This document shows, piece by piece, positions 16,503 to 25,545 of a stretch of DNA of 64,000 nucleotides. Position 1 is the first letter of the stretch; the number at the start of each line of letters is the position of its first letter. Position numbers and translations under genes: made by a program. The DNA comes from Paenibacillus sp. (GTDB lineage: Bacteria; Bacillota; Bacilli; Paenibacillales; Paenibacillaceae). Under the pieces are notes generated by a model that was not told where the DNA came from, did not search any database, and was given only the letters and a program-made list of their open reading frames with translations. The stretch covers positions 62,001 through 126,000 of the forward strand of contig JAILZT010000004.1 of assembly GCA_023512345.1 (NCBI GenBank), written 5' to 3'.

Positions 16503-17846
16503 TTACATCTGCTGGATTTCCCGGATAACCGAATCAATGCCTTTACTAATCTCTGTCACCTCCACGTTGGACACGTTCAACTTTAGTATGTTCTCTTGCG
16601 GGAAGCCAGGCAGATAGTGCTTGTCCATGGATTCGAGGATTATAGAATTTTTCTGTAGAATTTTGATGAGCTTTATGATGGATATCTGCTTATTTAGAAC
16701 TATATGGGTATGCACGGAAGGTCGGGATGAAGGTTGGAAGGTGAAGAGTCCATCGTTAGCTTTCCATTGCTGCTCAAGGGAATTCTGGAGCATCTGTGCT
16801 CTTTTTACGTAGGAGGATCTGATCTTGCTCTTATGACGTTCGAACATTTTACTCTTCAGATAGATTTCTAAAGCCCCTTGAGACAACATGGAGCTATCAA
16901 TATCATGGATCCGTTTATATTTAGTAAATGCAGCCGTTAGAGTATCTGGAATCACAGCGATACCGATGCGGAGCCCCGGGAAAATAATTTTTGAGTAGCT
17001 TTTTAAATAAATCACATGCTTGCTATCATCATAAGTATACAAAGGATCGGATTTCGAGTCCTGCTCCATGTCGGCCATATAGTCATCCTCGACAATATAA
17101 ACATCATATTTTTGGGCTAGGGCTAGGATGGCCTTCTTTTGTTCCGTATCATAAGAGCAGCCTAAAGGATTATGGAAACGGGGCATGGTATAAAAAAACT
17201 TGATATCTCCTGCTTTAAAAATTTCCTCCAGCTCATTCAAATCTATACCCTGCGAGGTTCTGCGAATTCCGGCAACAGGGACATTATAGGTTAGTAGATG
17301 CTCAATAAAGAGATGATAGCCTGGCTGCTCAATAAGTACCTTGTGGTTCCCGTTAGGAAAGGGAAGTGTTGTTAAAATAGATAGGGCCTGCTGTACTCCA
17401 GAGACTACAAATATATGATTTATTTTCGTGAATACTTGAAGATCGGCAAGCTGCTTTTGGATGATGGACCGAAGTGAGGGCAGCCCTTGAGCTGTACCGT
17501 AAAGGAAAAGATCTTGTTTATAGGTTTCGATTGCTTTATTGATGCAATGCTGAAAATCGAGATATGGAAATACGGAAGGGTCCGGTGCTGAGGTTGAAAA
17601 ATCGATCGAGCCCTCTGTTTTTTTGGGTAAGGATGGGCTGCGCTTAACGACATAGTAGCCGCTTTTCGGTACAGAATAGATGAGATGTCGGGTCTCCAGA
17701 TCGCTGACAGCTCTAATAATAGTGCTTTTGTTAACTTTATAAAGGCTTGAGAGATCCAGAATCGAAGGGAGTTTATCCCCTTCTTTGTAGATCTGATTGT
17801 CGATCTGTTCTTCAATATCCTTGCTTACGTATAAGTACTTGTACAT
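16503..17846 (-). CDS. MocR-type transcriptional regulator (GntR HTH plus aminotransferase domain)
   Basis: The product has 447 residues. An N-terminal GntR-type winged helix (about 5-70, with GDKLPSILDLSSLYKVNKST) is joined to a fold-type I aminotransferase domain. The latter keeps the aspartate of YIVEDDYMADM and the PLP lysine in YLKSYSKIIFPGLRIG. MocR regulators bind PLP or its adducts and control vitamin B6, GABA, taurine or transporter genes. It is convergent with the EamA gene, and its target is unknown. The start has AGGGAGTCC upstream. Confidence 0.92.
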   Translation of the reverse strand: MYKYLYVSKDIEEQIDNQIYKEGDKLPSILDLSSLYKVNKSTIIRAVSDLETRHLIYSVPKSGYYVVKRSPSLPKKTEGSIDFSTSAPDPSVFPYLDFQHCINKAIETYKQDLFLYGTAQGLPSLRSIIQKQLADLQVFTKINHIFVVSGVQQALSILTTLPFPNGNHKVLIEQPGYHLFIEHLLTYNVPVAGIRRTSQGIDLNELEEIFKAGDIKFFYTMPRFHNPLGCSYDTEQKKAILALAQKYDVYIVEDDYMADMEQDSKSDPLYTYDDSKHVIYLKSYSKIIFPGLRIGIAVIPDTLTAAFTKYKRIHDIDSSMLSQGALEIYLKSKMFERHKSKIRSSYVKRAQMLQNSLEQQWKANDGLFTFQPSSRPSVHTHIVLNKQISIIKLIKILQKNSIILESMDKHYLPGFPQENILKLNVSNVEVTEISKGIDSVIREIQQM

Positions 17847-18058
17847 CTTTTAGGACTCCCTTCTTATCCGTAAGATCGTGGCATTTTAAGTTCTTATTCT
17901 AGCATAATCCTATGTCCAATTTTATCACAGACAGTATCTGCCACCGTCCCTTCCTGAAAGTTATCGCCACAATGCTCCAACACATCATCTTTGGGCTCTA
18001 TTGAATTTTCAGTAGTCTATCCACAAGAAAAATGCTATTGTAAAGTGGGTTTAATAAT

Positions 18059-18093
18059 ACGGGAAAATACTTCCCGTCTACATACGGGAGGGG
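18059..18093 (+). promoter_or_regulatory. Alternative hairpins around the fructokinase ribosome binding site
   Basis: TTCCCGT (18071-18077) can pair with ACGGGAA just upstream (18059-18065) or with ACGGGAG downstream (18084-18090). The downstream pairing would bury the Shine-Dalgarno GGGAGGGG (18086-18093). The two folds exclude each other. Confidence 0.35.
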
Positions 18094-18102
18094 TTAACTT
18101 TT

Positions 18103-18984
18103 ATGAAGCTATTAGGAGCGATTGAAGCTGGCGGTACTAAATTTGTATGCGGGATTGGACAAGAGGACGGTACGATTATTGACCGAGTCAGCTTTCCCAC
18201 TACAACACCGGAAGAAACGATGGGGCAGGTATTGGATTATTTTAAAGGCAAGGATGTAGAGGCAATCGGTATTGGATCCTTCGGTCCTATTGACCCTGTT
18301 TTGGGCAGTCCAACCTACGGTTACATCACAACGACACCTAAGCCTCACTGGGGCCAATATAACCTTGTTGGTGCTGTGGCAGAGCAATTTAATGTGCCTA
18401 TTGGCTTTGACACCGATGTAAATGGAGCGGCGCTTGGAGAGTACACATGGGGTGCTGCACAGGGGCTGGATAGTTGTCTTTATATAACTGTGGGTACGGG
18501 TATCGGAGCGGGTGCTGTTGTAGGAGGCAAGCTGATTCATGGATTGTCTCATCCTGAGATGGGTCATATTGTAGTACGTCGTCATCCGGATGATACCTTT
18601 GCCGGCTTCTGCCCTTATCACGGGGATTGTCTGGAAGGTTTGGCCGCGGGACCCGCTATAGGCGGCCGTTGGGGCAAACCGGCAGCGGATCTGCCTGTCG
18701 ACCATCCTGCATGGGAGATGGAAGCCCATTATCTTGCGCATGCGCTAATGAGCTACGTATTGATTTTGTCTCCCCAAAAAATTGTTATGGGCGGAGGAGT
18801 CATGAAGCAAAGTCACCTGTTCCCTCTAATCCGGACCAAACTGCAGGAATTGCTGCAGGGTTATGTACAGCATCCAGCTCTAAACATAGATATAGACAAT
18901 TATATTGTTTCTCCGCAGCTTGGGGACAATGCGGGCTTGTCCGGTGCATTAGGTTTGGCTAAGCTGGCACTCCTCCAAGAATAA
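18103..18984 (+). CDS. scrK: ROK-family fructokinase
   Basis: This 293-residue ROK sugar kinase begins LLGAIEAGGTKFVCGIG (phosphate-binding loop), contains GFDTDVNGAALGE with the catalytic aspartate, TVGTGIGAGAVV, and the zinc-binding ROK signature around GHIVVRRHPDD and CPYHGDCLEG. It closely follows the GmuE/YdhR and ScrK type of fructokinase, phosphorylating fructose to fructose 6-phosphate. No sugar transporter is adjacent, so it may serve general fructose metabolism. The ribosome binding site may be in an RNA hairpin. Confidence 0.92.
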   Translation: MKLLGAIEAGGTKFVCGIGQEDGTIIDRVSFPTTTPEETMGQVLDYFKGKDVEAIGIGSFGPIDPVLGSPTYGYITTTPKPHWGQYNLVGAVAEQFNVPIGFDTDVNGAALGEYTWGAAQGLDSCLYITVGTGIGAGAVVGGKLIHGLSHPEMGHIVVRRHPDDTFAGFCPYHGDCLEGLAAGPAIGGRWGKPAADLPVDHPAWEMEAHYLAHALMSYVLILSPQKIVMGGGVMKQSHLFPLIRTKLQELLQGYVQHPALNIDIDNYIVSPQLGDNAGLSGALGLAKLALLQE

Positions 18985-19052
18985 TATAAAAAAGATTGAC
19001 TGATCAGCAATATATGGTATTGTAGGATTTAACAGTATAGCAAATATTGAGG

Positions 19053-19095
19053 AAGCACCTCTTTCACGTTTTTCGTGAGAGAGGTGCTTTTTTTT
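19053..19095 (+). terminator. Rho-independent terminator after the fructokinase
   Basis: AAGCACCTCTTTCACG pairs with CGTGAGAGAGGTGCTT around a T-rich loop, then a long T run. Confidence 0.9.
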
Positions 19096-19228
19096 GTCGA
19101 AATATAAGAATTGTATAGGCTGCAATGTACATTTTCCTTATATTTCTACGAAATACGAGGGTGCCTTCTAACTAAAATTGAGGCCGCCGTTTCTACTTAT
19201 ACTGTAAACCTAGAGAGGAAGGGATTAT

Positions 19229-20245
19229 ATGCAAATTGTTTTTATGAATCGTTTATCTAAGAACACCAGCAGTGATCAGGAGTTGTTTGCTCAGTTGTGG
19301 ATTGGTGAGGGAGAGGGCGTTTGGAGTTTAGGCTGGAAGGACTTTGTAAACAGTGGCGAAATGGTAGAGAACATATGGTATGAAGGCGGTTCTTGGAGTG
19401 AAATGCTCTGTGTGTACAGACATGAGCTGGCTGTTAAGATGGGGGAAGGATATCGCCCTTTAATTGATGGTATCTTCCATGAAGAAGAGGCAGTGCCCAG
19501 CCGTAATACCGAGCATTTGAAACTGCAATTTTACAGTGAACACCATGGGAATGAGAAAATCTATGAGGAGTTGTGCGCTTGGCGGCGTGGAAGATCATCG
19601 AGTGAGCGGAAGGCGCCCTACATTCTTGCCAGCAATAGGTTACTAAGACTTATTAGCACTTTCCTCCCGTCCACCCAAGAGGAATTGTTACAGCTGCCCG
19701 GGGTCGGTGAAGGTAAGGCGGCTCAATTTGGAGCGGATTGGCTCGCAATTACTGCAGAAGTGCCAAGAGAGCATTTGTTTCCACTGAACTGGGTACATAA
19801 AGAAATTGATGAAGAATCCTTTGTATCCTGGTTATATAAGCAGAAGGAGCTTAAATATAAGAAACAGCTAGAGCGGCTGCGGATGCGGAGGCTGCTGCTG
19901 CAGGGGATTGAATGCGGGCTGGATATGGAACAGCTTAAAGAGGAATGCAGTGTCAGCCGTCGTGATCTACTAGAGGCGGTGGAGGAGCTCGAGAAGGATG
20001 GTTATTCTGTGGAGAAGCTACTCGCACAGGAGCTTGACCGAATGCCGCAAAATGAGCAAGAAGAGGTCTGGAATGCGTATACAGAACTTGGTGATGTTTT
20101 TCTAAAGCCTGTTTTGTACAAAGTGTATGGCAATGAATTCACCGCTCCTGGCGGGCTTGATCTTTATTATGAACGTCTCCGTCTAATCCGCATACGTTAC
20201 CGGCGTCAATATACGGACGTCACTGTGACCGCAGCTAATTACTAA
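19229..20245 (+). CDS. HRDC-domain protein
   Basis: This 338-residue cytosolic protein has an N-terminal part with no recognised domain (about 1-110), an HRDC domain (about 120-190, with LLRLISTFLPSTQEELLQLPGVGEGKA) and a charged helical C-terminal part with a helix-turn-helix-like segment (MEQLKEECSVSRRDLLEAV). HRDC modules bind nucleic acid in RecQ helicases and RNase D; here no helicase or nuclease motif is present. It is flanked by terminators on both sides, so it is probably monocistronic. Confidence 0.85.
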   Translation: MQIVFMNRLSKNTSSDQELFAQLWIGEGEGVWSLGWKDFVNSGEMVENIWYEGGSWSEMLCVYRHELAVKMGEGYRPLIDGIFHEEEAVPSRNTEHLKLQFYSEHHGNEKIYEELCAWRRGRSSSERKAPYILASNRLLRLISTFLPSTQEELLQLPGVGEGKAAQFGADWLAITAEVPREHLFPLNWVHKEIDEESFVSWLYKQKELKYKKQLERLRMRRLLLQGIECGLDMEQLKEECSVSRRDLLEAVEELEKDGYSVEKLLAQELDRMPQNEQEEVWNAYTELGDVFLKPVLYKVYGNEFTAPGGLDLYYERLRLIRIRYRRQYTDVTVTAANY

Positions 20246-20258
20246 TATTCGCACAATC

Positions 20259-20306
20259 AAAAGACGAAGGAACCCTTTCCTTGAGGACCGGGAACCTTCG
20301 TCTTTT
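20259..20306. terminator. Bidirectional terminator between the HRDC gene and corA
   Basis: AAAAGACGAAGG (20259-20270) pairs with CCTTCGTCTTTT (20295-20306), with T runs on both strands. It serves the two convergent genes. Confidence 0.88.
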
Positions 20307-20326
20307 GCTAAATCGTTCTATGTCAC

Positions 20327-21262
20327 TCATAGCCATTCTTTCTTGCGGAATACGACAAGCATTCCACAGCCTAACGTTACCATGGCTCCAATAACACCGA
20401 AGTAACCATATTTGGTATGGATTTCGGGAATATTGTCAAAGTTCATCCCATAAATCCCCGTAATCACAGTAAGTGGCATGAATATAGTTGTAATGGCCGT
20501 AAACACTCTCATAATTTCATTGGCACGGTTAGCAATACTGGATTGGTAAGCCTCACGTAAGTTGCCCATAAGATCGCGGTACGTTTCAAAAGTTTCGGAG
20601 ATTTTAACGGCATTCTCATAGATATCGCTGAAATATTTCTGCAACTGATCATCGATCAGGCGAAGGTCTTTTTTGTTAAGGGTATTGATAACTTCCTTCT
20701 GGGGTCCAAGCATCTTCTTGAGCCACAGGATTTCACTTCGCAGACCAATAATTTCACTAAGATGTGACTTTTTGGTGTGCATGAGGATGTCCTCTTCCAG
20801 TTTCTCGATTCGCGCCTCAATCCGGTCGCCGACGGAGAAGTAATTATCAACGACAAGGTCAATGAGCAAATACAGGAACCGGTCAGGCTCGCTAACCTCC
20901 TGCTCCCAGAGCATAGGCTTCAGGACACGCAATTCATTAATCTTTTGTTTGGTAACGGTGATAATATAATGTCTTCCAAGAAACACATTCAGCGCTCGCA
21001 GGAATATTTCTTCATCATCAAAACGGATGCTGTTTACCACTATGAAATAGTGGCTTTCATAAATTTCAATCTTCGGACGCTGATCCTCTTCACTGAGGCA
21101 ATCCTCTACGGCCAAATCATGCAGATTGAAGAGCGGCTGCAGGTGCTCCAAATCCTCCACATCTGCGTCTATCCAATAAAACCCTTCCGCCGGAGCGGTT
21201 AACGCTTCTTCAATATCATCGATCTGTGTAAAAACCCCTGCATTTACCAGCCGGATTTTCAT
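20327..21262 (-). CDS. corA: CorA magnesium/cobalt transporter
   Basis: The 311-residue product has a large cytoplasmic N-terminal domain, a long stalk helix and two C-terminal membrane helices separated by the signature YGMNFDNIPE loop. CorA forms a pentameric channel for Mg2+ uptake (also Co2+ or Ni2+), gated by cytoplasmic Mg2+. The ATG is preceded by AGAAGGAG. About 250 bases of leader separate it from a good promoter and contain a terminator hairpin and a small ORF, so expression is probably attenuated in the leader. Confidence 0.95.
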   Translation of the reverse strand: MKIRLVNAGVFTQIDDIEEALTAPAEGFYWIDADVEDLEHLQPLFNLHDLAVEDCLSEEDQRPKIEIYESHYFIVVNSIRFDDEEIFLRALNVFLGRHYIITVTKQKINELRVLKPMLWEQEVSEPDRFLYLLIDLVVDNYFSVGDRIEARIEKLEEDILMHTKKSHLSEIIGLRSEILWLKKMLGPQKEVINTLNKKDLRLIDDQLQKYFSDIYENAVKISETFETYRDLMGNLREAYQSSIANRANEIMRVFTAITTIFMPLTVITGIYGMNFDNIPEIHTKYGYFGVIGAMVTLGCGMLVVFRKKEWL

Positions 21263-21317
21263 CTGATTTCACTCCTTCTGTCCCTAGTCTTCTCCAAGGG
21301 ATGCTAATAATAGCACA

Positions 21318-21414
21318 GAAAAAAAATCAGCTTGGCCGGGTCACTAAGGGGAAGCAGGGCCGAATAACGTTCCAAAGGCATGAAGAAGTACTGCTCCCGC
21401 CGCCGGCAAGCTGA
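21318..21414 (-). terminator. Intrinsic terminator/attenuator in the corA leader
   Basis: On the minus strand ATCAGCTTG-CCGG (21414-21402) pairs with CCGG-C-CAAGCTGAT ending near 21325, followed by a run of eight T. An inner stem joins GGGAGCAG to CTGCTTCCC. The whole hairpin lies between the leader promoter and corA, so transcription must read through it to reach the gene. Confidence 0.7.
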
Positions 21415-21481
21415 TGATAATCCTGTGTGGTTGTTCATTCTGTACACCTATTTGCGAGCTCGGGTCGCCTTCCATCTTCAT
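21344..21481 (-). CDS. Putative leader peptide upstream of corA (45 codons)
   Basis: The ORF starts at ATG 21481, or more likely at ATG 21475, 8 bases after GAGGTG. It reads MKMEGDPSSQ at the N terminus and ends GPASP, with five prolines. It runs through the 5' arm of the attenuator hairpin and stops 5 bases before the 3' arm. Acidic residues with proline near the start recall MgtL of enterobacteria (MEPDP...), where low Mg2+ destabilises translating ribosomes. A role in sensing Mg2+ is inference; translation itself is supported only by the ribosome binding site and layout. Confidence 0.5.
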   Translation of the reverse strand: MKMEGDPSSQIGVQNEQPHRIIISLPAAGAVLLHAFGTLFGPASP

Positions 21482-21520
21482 CTCACCTCTTCTGTTCGTT
21501 CGGGTATGAAACACTTGTCT

Positions 21521-21549
21521 AGTATAACGCCCGGTTATGCCTCTTTCAA
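21521..21549 (-). promoter_or_regulatory. Predicted sigma-A promoter of the corA leader
   Basis: On the minus strand TTGAAA (21549-21544), 17-base spacer, TATACT (21526-21521). Transcription would start near 21514, about 25 bases before the leader ORF's Shine-Dalgarno. Confidence 0.6.
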
Positions 21550-21657
21550 GACAAATTGTTATGTTTTTCAGGGGCCTTTTTCATTGTATGGGCTTGACGA
21601 AAGTTAGGTTCATGATTTAAAGTAATTTCTAACGAAATTTAATTAAATATTGCTTAA

Positions 21658-21788
21658 TCTTATCAAGAGCAGGTGGAGGGACTAGCCCGATGAAACCCGG
21701 CAACCGGCGTGTGAACGCACGGTGCTAATTCTTGCGGAAACTTGTGTGGCGCATGCGTCAGACAGGGTTTTTCTGGCAGATGAGAGAG
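21658..21788 (+). promoter_or_regulatory. SAM-I riboswitch (S-box) controlling metA-metI
   Basis: The sequence shows the S-box landmarks in order: CTTATCAAGAGCAGGTGGAG, GGGACTAGCCCGATGAAACC, CGGCAACC, a variable P3 region, GTGCTAATTC and the closing GCAGATGAGAG. A terminator follows. Binding of S-adenosylmethionine favours termination, so the methionine genes are expressed when SAM is low. A possible -35 box (TTGACG, 21594-21599) lies upstream with a weak -10. Confidence 0.94.
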
Positions 21789-21808
21789 GCGCATATGTCT
21801 GTAAATAT

Positions 21809-21840
21809 GACCTTTCTCTCTGTAGAGAAAGGTCTTTTTG
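21809..21840 (+). terminator. Riboswitch-controlled terminator
   Basis: GACCTTTCTCT (21809-21819) pairs with AGAGAAAGGTC (21824-21834), followed by TTTTT. It is the expression platform of the SAM riboswitch. Confidence 0.9.
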
Positions 21841-21894
21841 TTATACCAGGAGCCGTTATGCGGTATCCAATTTCAGCTAAGGAGTGAGAAGCTA

Positions 21895-22812
21895 ATGCCG
21901 ATTAAAATCCCTGATAGTTTACCGGCGAAAGAGGTTTTGTCCGGAGAAAATATTTTCGTAATGGACGAGAGCCAGGCCTTTCACCAGGATATACGCCCTC
22001 TGCGTATAGCTATTCTGAATTTGATGCCTACTAAAGAGACTACGGAAACACAACTGCTGCGCTTAATTGGTAATTCGCCGCTTCAAGTAGATGTAGTGCT
22101 GCTCCATCCGGGTTCCCATACTTCCAAGAACACATCCGCAGAGCATCTGGAAAGCTTTTATAAAACCTTTGATGAAATTAGCGATCGTCGTTTTGATGGC
22201 CTGATAGTCACGGGTGCTCCGGTAGAACAGATGGAATTCGAGGATGTTACTTATTGGGAAGAACTGAAAAAGATTTTTGATTGGAGTAAACACAATGTTA
22301 CTTCGACCATGCACATATGTTGGGCTGCACAGGCAGGATTATATCATCACTTCGGTGTTCGTAAAGAAAGCCTGGATGAGAAGTGTTTCGGAGTATTCCC
22401 TCATACGGTTAAATCCAATAATGTAAAACTGCTTCGCGGATTTGATGAATTATTTCATGTTCCTCACTCGCGTCATACCGATGTATCCCGAGAAGACATC
22501 GAGGCTTCGCCTGATTTGCAGATTCTTGCGGAGTCAGAAGAGGCTGGCATCTATTTAGTGGCTACCCATGATGGCAAGCAAATTTTCGTAACCGGACACT
22601 CGGAATATGATCCCTTCTCATTGAAGTGGGAATATGACCGCGATGTTTCCAAAGGCTTGGAAGTAATATTACCGAAACATTATTACCCGAATGATGATCC
22701 ACAGCGGACACCGCCTGCAGTGTGGCGTGCCCATGCTAACCTATTGTTTGCGAATTGGCTTAATTACTATGTATATCAAGAGACCCCTTACGATATAGGT
22801 CCTATGATTTAA
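21895..22812 (+). CDS. metA: Homoserine O-acetyltransferase MetA
   Basis: ATG at 21895 follows AAGGAG; the longer frame begins inside the terminator and is rejected. The 305-residue product has the nucleophile C142 (HICWAAQ), H235 and E237 (GHSEYD). Residue 111 is glutamate ([10 protein letters not shown]), the state known in this family to favour acetyl-CoA over succinyl-CoA (E. coli has glycine). It therefore makes O-acetylhomoserine, the first committed step to methionine. It is controlled by the SAM riboswitch and followed by metI. Confidence 0.95.
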   Translation: MPIKIPDSLPAKEVLSGENIFVMDESQAFHQDIRPLRIAILNLMPTKETTETQLLRLIGNSPLQVDVVLLHPGSHTSKNTSAEHLESFYKTFDEISDRRFDGLIVTGAPVEQMEFEDVTYWEELKKIFDWSKHNVTSTMHICWAAQAGLYHHFGVRKESLDEKCFGVFPHTVKSNNVKLLRGFDELFHVPHSRHTDVSREDIEASPDLQILAESEEAGIYLVATHDGKQIFVTGHSEYDPFSLKWEYDRDVSKGLEVILPKHYYPNDDPQRTPPAVWRAHANLLFANWLNYYVYQETPYDIGPMI

Positions 22813-22859
22813 AGAAGCAGCAGGTATTCTTAGAAAACTTTCAGGAGGGCTTACAACAT

Positions 22860-24041
22860 ATGGACGAGAAACTCAGAATTGAAAGCAGGCTGGCTCAAAT
22901 CGGTTCACAGGAAGATCCAGCAACCGGAGCAGTGAATTATCCTATTTATCAGTCCACGGCATTCCGTCATCCGCGACTTGGGCAAAGTACAGGGTTCGAC
23001 TATATCCGTACCAAAAACCCTACAAGATCCGTGTTGGAAAATGTCTCTGCTGAACTTGAATCCGGTGATGTCGGGTTTGCGTGCAGCTCTGGAATGGCGG
23101 CTCTGCAGACAGTGTTTGCTTTATTCAGTCAAGGAGATCATCTGATCGTATCGCTTGACTTATATGGTGGAACGTACCGGCTGCTGGAACGGATTTTATC
23201 CAGATTTGGAATTACAGCTTCCTACGTGGATACTAATGATCTGAATGCACTAGAGGAGAAACGTCTTCCTAATACAAAAGCAGTATTTATTGAGACACCT
23301 ACCAATCCATTAATGATGATTACAGATATTGAAGCTGTCTGTACATGGGCACGCCAGCATGAATTGCTAACCATTGTTGATAACACGCTGTTAACTCCAT
23401 TTTTTCAGCGTCCTATAGAGCTTGGGGCCGATATCGTAGTCCATAGTGCGACGAAGTACTTGGGTGGGCATAATGATGTACTTGCTGGCCTTATCGTTAC
23501 TAAAGGTGAAGCTTTATCGGCTGAAATGGCGATTTTGCATAACTCTATTGGAGCGGTGCTCAGTCCCTCAGACAGCTATCAACTGATGAAAGGGATGAAG
23601 ACACTGGCACTGCGTATGGAGCGGCATCAGAGCAACGCATTGGCACTGGCTCATTTCCTAAAGGATCACGCAGCGATTGCGGAGGTATTCCATCCTGGGC
23701 TTCCGGATCATCCGGGTTATGATGTTCAAAACCGCCAGTCCTCTGGCAATACGGGCATTTTCTCCTTTAAAGTAAAAGATGCTCGATACGTGGAGCCATT
23801 GCTCCGCCATATTCGGCTAATTGCTTTTGCTGAAAGCCTCGGTGGAGTAGAATCGCTTATGACGTACCCGGCCATTCAGACGCACGCTGACATTCCAGCG
23901 GAAATCCGCGATGCGGTTGGCGTTGATGATCGTTTGCTGCGCTTCTCTGTTGGAATCGAGCATGAGAACGATCTGATTGCTGATCTCGGCCATGCGCTGG
24001 AAGCGGCACGTGCTGAAATTGAAGAGGCAGCTGCTCAATAA
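22860..24041 (+). CDS. metI: Cystathionine gamma-synthase/O-acetylhomoserine thiolyase MetI
   Basis: This 393-residue Cys/Met-metabolism PLP enzyme has the PLP lysine K199 in HSATKYLGGHND, the conserved STGFDYIRTKNPTR entry, SSGMAALQ, and FAESLGGVESLMTYP near the C terminus. It lies 47 bases after metA behind AGGAGGGC and depends on the same SAM riboswitch. It uses O-acetylhomoserine with cysteine (or sulfide) to give cystathionine (or homocysteine). It resembles B. subtilis MetI more than MetC; no second enzyme of the pathway follows here. Confidence 0.92.
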   Translation: MDEKLRIESRLAQIGSQEDPATGAVNYPIYQSTAFRHPRLGQSTGFDYIRTKNPTRSVLENVSAELESGDVGFACSSGMAALQTVFALFSQGDHLIVSLDLYGGTYRLLERILSRFGITASYVDTNDLNALEEKRLPNTKAVFIETPTNPLMMITDIEAVCTWARQHELLTIVDNTLLTPFFQRPIELGADIVVHSATKYLGGHNDVLAGLIVTKGEALSAEMAILHNSIGAVLSPSDSYQLMKGMKTLALRMERHQSNALALAHFLKDHAAIAEVFHPGLPDHPGYDVQNRQSSGNTGIFSFKVKDARYVEPLLRHIRLIAFAESLGGVESLMTYPAIQTHADIPAEIRDAVGVDDRLLRFSVGIEHENDLIADLGHALEAARAEIEEAAAQ

Positions 24042-24094
24042 TAAGAATTGAATTGAAATTGAACATCGATTAGTCGAGATCAGCGGAGATTAGC

Positions 24095-24140
24095 GGGCTG
24101 TCCTTAAGTAGATTATTCTACATGTGGGACAGCCCCTTCG
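24095..24140 (+). terminator. Hairpin after metI, possible weak terminator
   Basis: GGGCTGTCC (24095-24103) pairs with GGACAGCCC (24127-24135), but the following bases are CTTCGTT rather than a clean U-tract. The remainder of the 24042-24343 gap shows no gene and no clear promoter. Confidence 0.5.
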
Positions 24141-24343
24141 TTGCTTAAATGGCTCGAAATGAGCAAACAAGATGTAAAAGTACAATTGAATCCACCCCGG
24201 TGGTGTAATAATAGAGGGAAACTTCAAATTCATTTTAAAAGAAGAACAAATTATGATACGATGAAATAACGATTTTATTTATTTGTCATACAAATTTTAT
24301 GAATCTACCATACCGTTATCGACATAGAGGGAGGCTGCGAACG

Positions 24344-25480
24344 ATGAGTGCGATAGACCTTATTTTGGATAAAGCGCTGCGGGGTGACCGCTTGCAATTA
24401 GAAGATACCGTTAAGCTTTTTGAGAGTAATGAGATTGAGAAAATGGGTGCAGCTGCCAATATTATTATGAAACGGTGGCATCCCGATCCTCTGGCAACCT
24501 TTGTGATCGGACGTAATATTAACTATACGAATGTATGTGATGTGTATTGCCGCTTTTGCGCTTTTTATCGAAAGCCGGGATCAGATGAAGGCTACGTACT
24601 GCCGGATGAAACCATTTTCCAAAAAATTCAGGAGACTATGGATGTTAATGGTACAGAAATTCTGATGCAAGGCGGTGTTAACCCGAATCTGCCTTTTAGC
24701 TATTATACAGACCTCCTGCGTGGAATTAAGCAACGTTTCCCAGAGATTACAATGCACTCCTTCTCGCCTGCCGAAATTATGAAGATGGTTGAAGTGTCAG
24801 GTCTTTCGCTGGAAGAGGTCGTACGCGAAATTCACGCTGCCGGTCTGGATTCGCTGCCAGGTGGCGGTGCAGAAATTCTTGACGATCGAACTCGCCGCAA
24901 AATCAGCCGACTGAAGGGTTCTTGGCGCGAGTGGATGGACGTAATGCAAACGGCGCACAAAGTCGGCATGAACACTACGGCAACGATGGTTATCGGATTA
25001 GGTGAAAGCATGGAGGAGCGAGCTTTGCATTTACTAAGGGTACGTGAGGCTCAAGACGAATGTATCGCAAACAAATATGATTCTGAAGGGTTTCTTGCAT
25101 TCATCTCTTGGACATTCCAGCCGGATAATACCAATCTGAAGTTGGATAGACAAACACCGGAGGAGTACCTGAAAACAGTAGCCATCAGTCGACTTGTTTT
25201 AGATAATATTAAAAACTTCCAGTCCTCTTGGGTAACCATGGGTCCCGAAGTTGGAAAACTTTCACTTGATTATGGCTGTAACGATTTTGGAAGCACCATG
25301 ATTGAAGAGAACGTTGTTTCCTCCGCCGGTGCAACCTATAAGGTGAACATCGAGTCCATCACACAGCTTATCCGCGAAGCCGGCAAGATCCCGGCGCAGC
25401 GCAACACACGCTACGATATCCTGCGGGTGTTTAATGATGCCGGTGCTAAGATTGACAATGATTTCATCATGCAGAACTAA
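24344..25480 (+). CDS. mqnC: Cyclic dehypoxanthinyl futalosine synthase MqnC
   Basis: The ATG at 24344 follows a GGGAGG site; the 15-codon upstream extension has no such site. The 378-residue radical-SAM protein has the CxxxCxxC cluster motif at C65, C69 and C72 (CDVYCRFC), MQGGVNPNLP and HSFSPAEIM, all typical of MqnC. It cyclises dehypoxanthine futalosine in the futalosine route to menaquinone, used by Paenibacillus in place of the classical MenFDHCEB route. No other mqn gene is in the window. Terminators lie on its 3' side. Confidence 0.96.
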   Translation: MSAIDLILDKALRGDRLQLEDTVKLFESNEIEKMGAAANIIMKRWHPDPLATFVIGRNINYTNVCDVYCRFCAFYRKPGSDEGYVLPDETIFQKIQETMDVNGTEILMQGGVNPNLPFSYYTDLLRGIKQRFPEITMHSFSPAEIMKMVEVSGLSLEEVVREIHAAGLDSLPGGGAEILDDRTRRKISRLKGSWREWMDVMQTAHKVGMNTTATMVIGLGESMEERALHLLRVREAQDECIANKYDSEGFLAFISWTFQPDNTNLKLDRQTPEEYLKTVAISRLVLDNIKNFQSSWVTMGPEVGKLSLDYGCNDFGSTMIEENVVSSAGATYKVNIESITQLIREAGKIPAQRNTRYDILRVFNDAGAKIDNDFIMQN

Positions 25481-25489
25481 ACTCTTCAT

Positions 25490-25536
25490 AAGCTTATCTT
25501 TCAGGTTCTCCGGAACTAGGAAGATAAGCTTTTTTA
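25490..25536 (+). terminator. Rho-independent terminator after mqnC
   Basis: AAGCTTATCTT (25490-25500) pairs with AAGATAAGCTT (25521-25531) around an inner GTTC/GAAC stem, then TTTTT. Confidence 0.88.
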
Positions 25537-25545
25537 TATACAAGC

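Noticed and set aside
21263..21490. M-box (ykoK) Mg2+ riboswitch before corA
   Set aside because: The conserved M-box segments (for example the GTTAGGTGAGGCTCC region and GCTGCTGCC) were not found on the minus strand; only an AGGTGAG coincidence is present, which is the ORF's Shine-Dalgarno.
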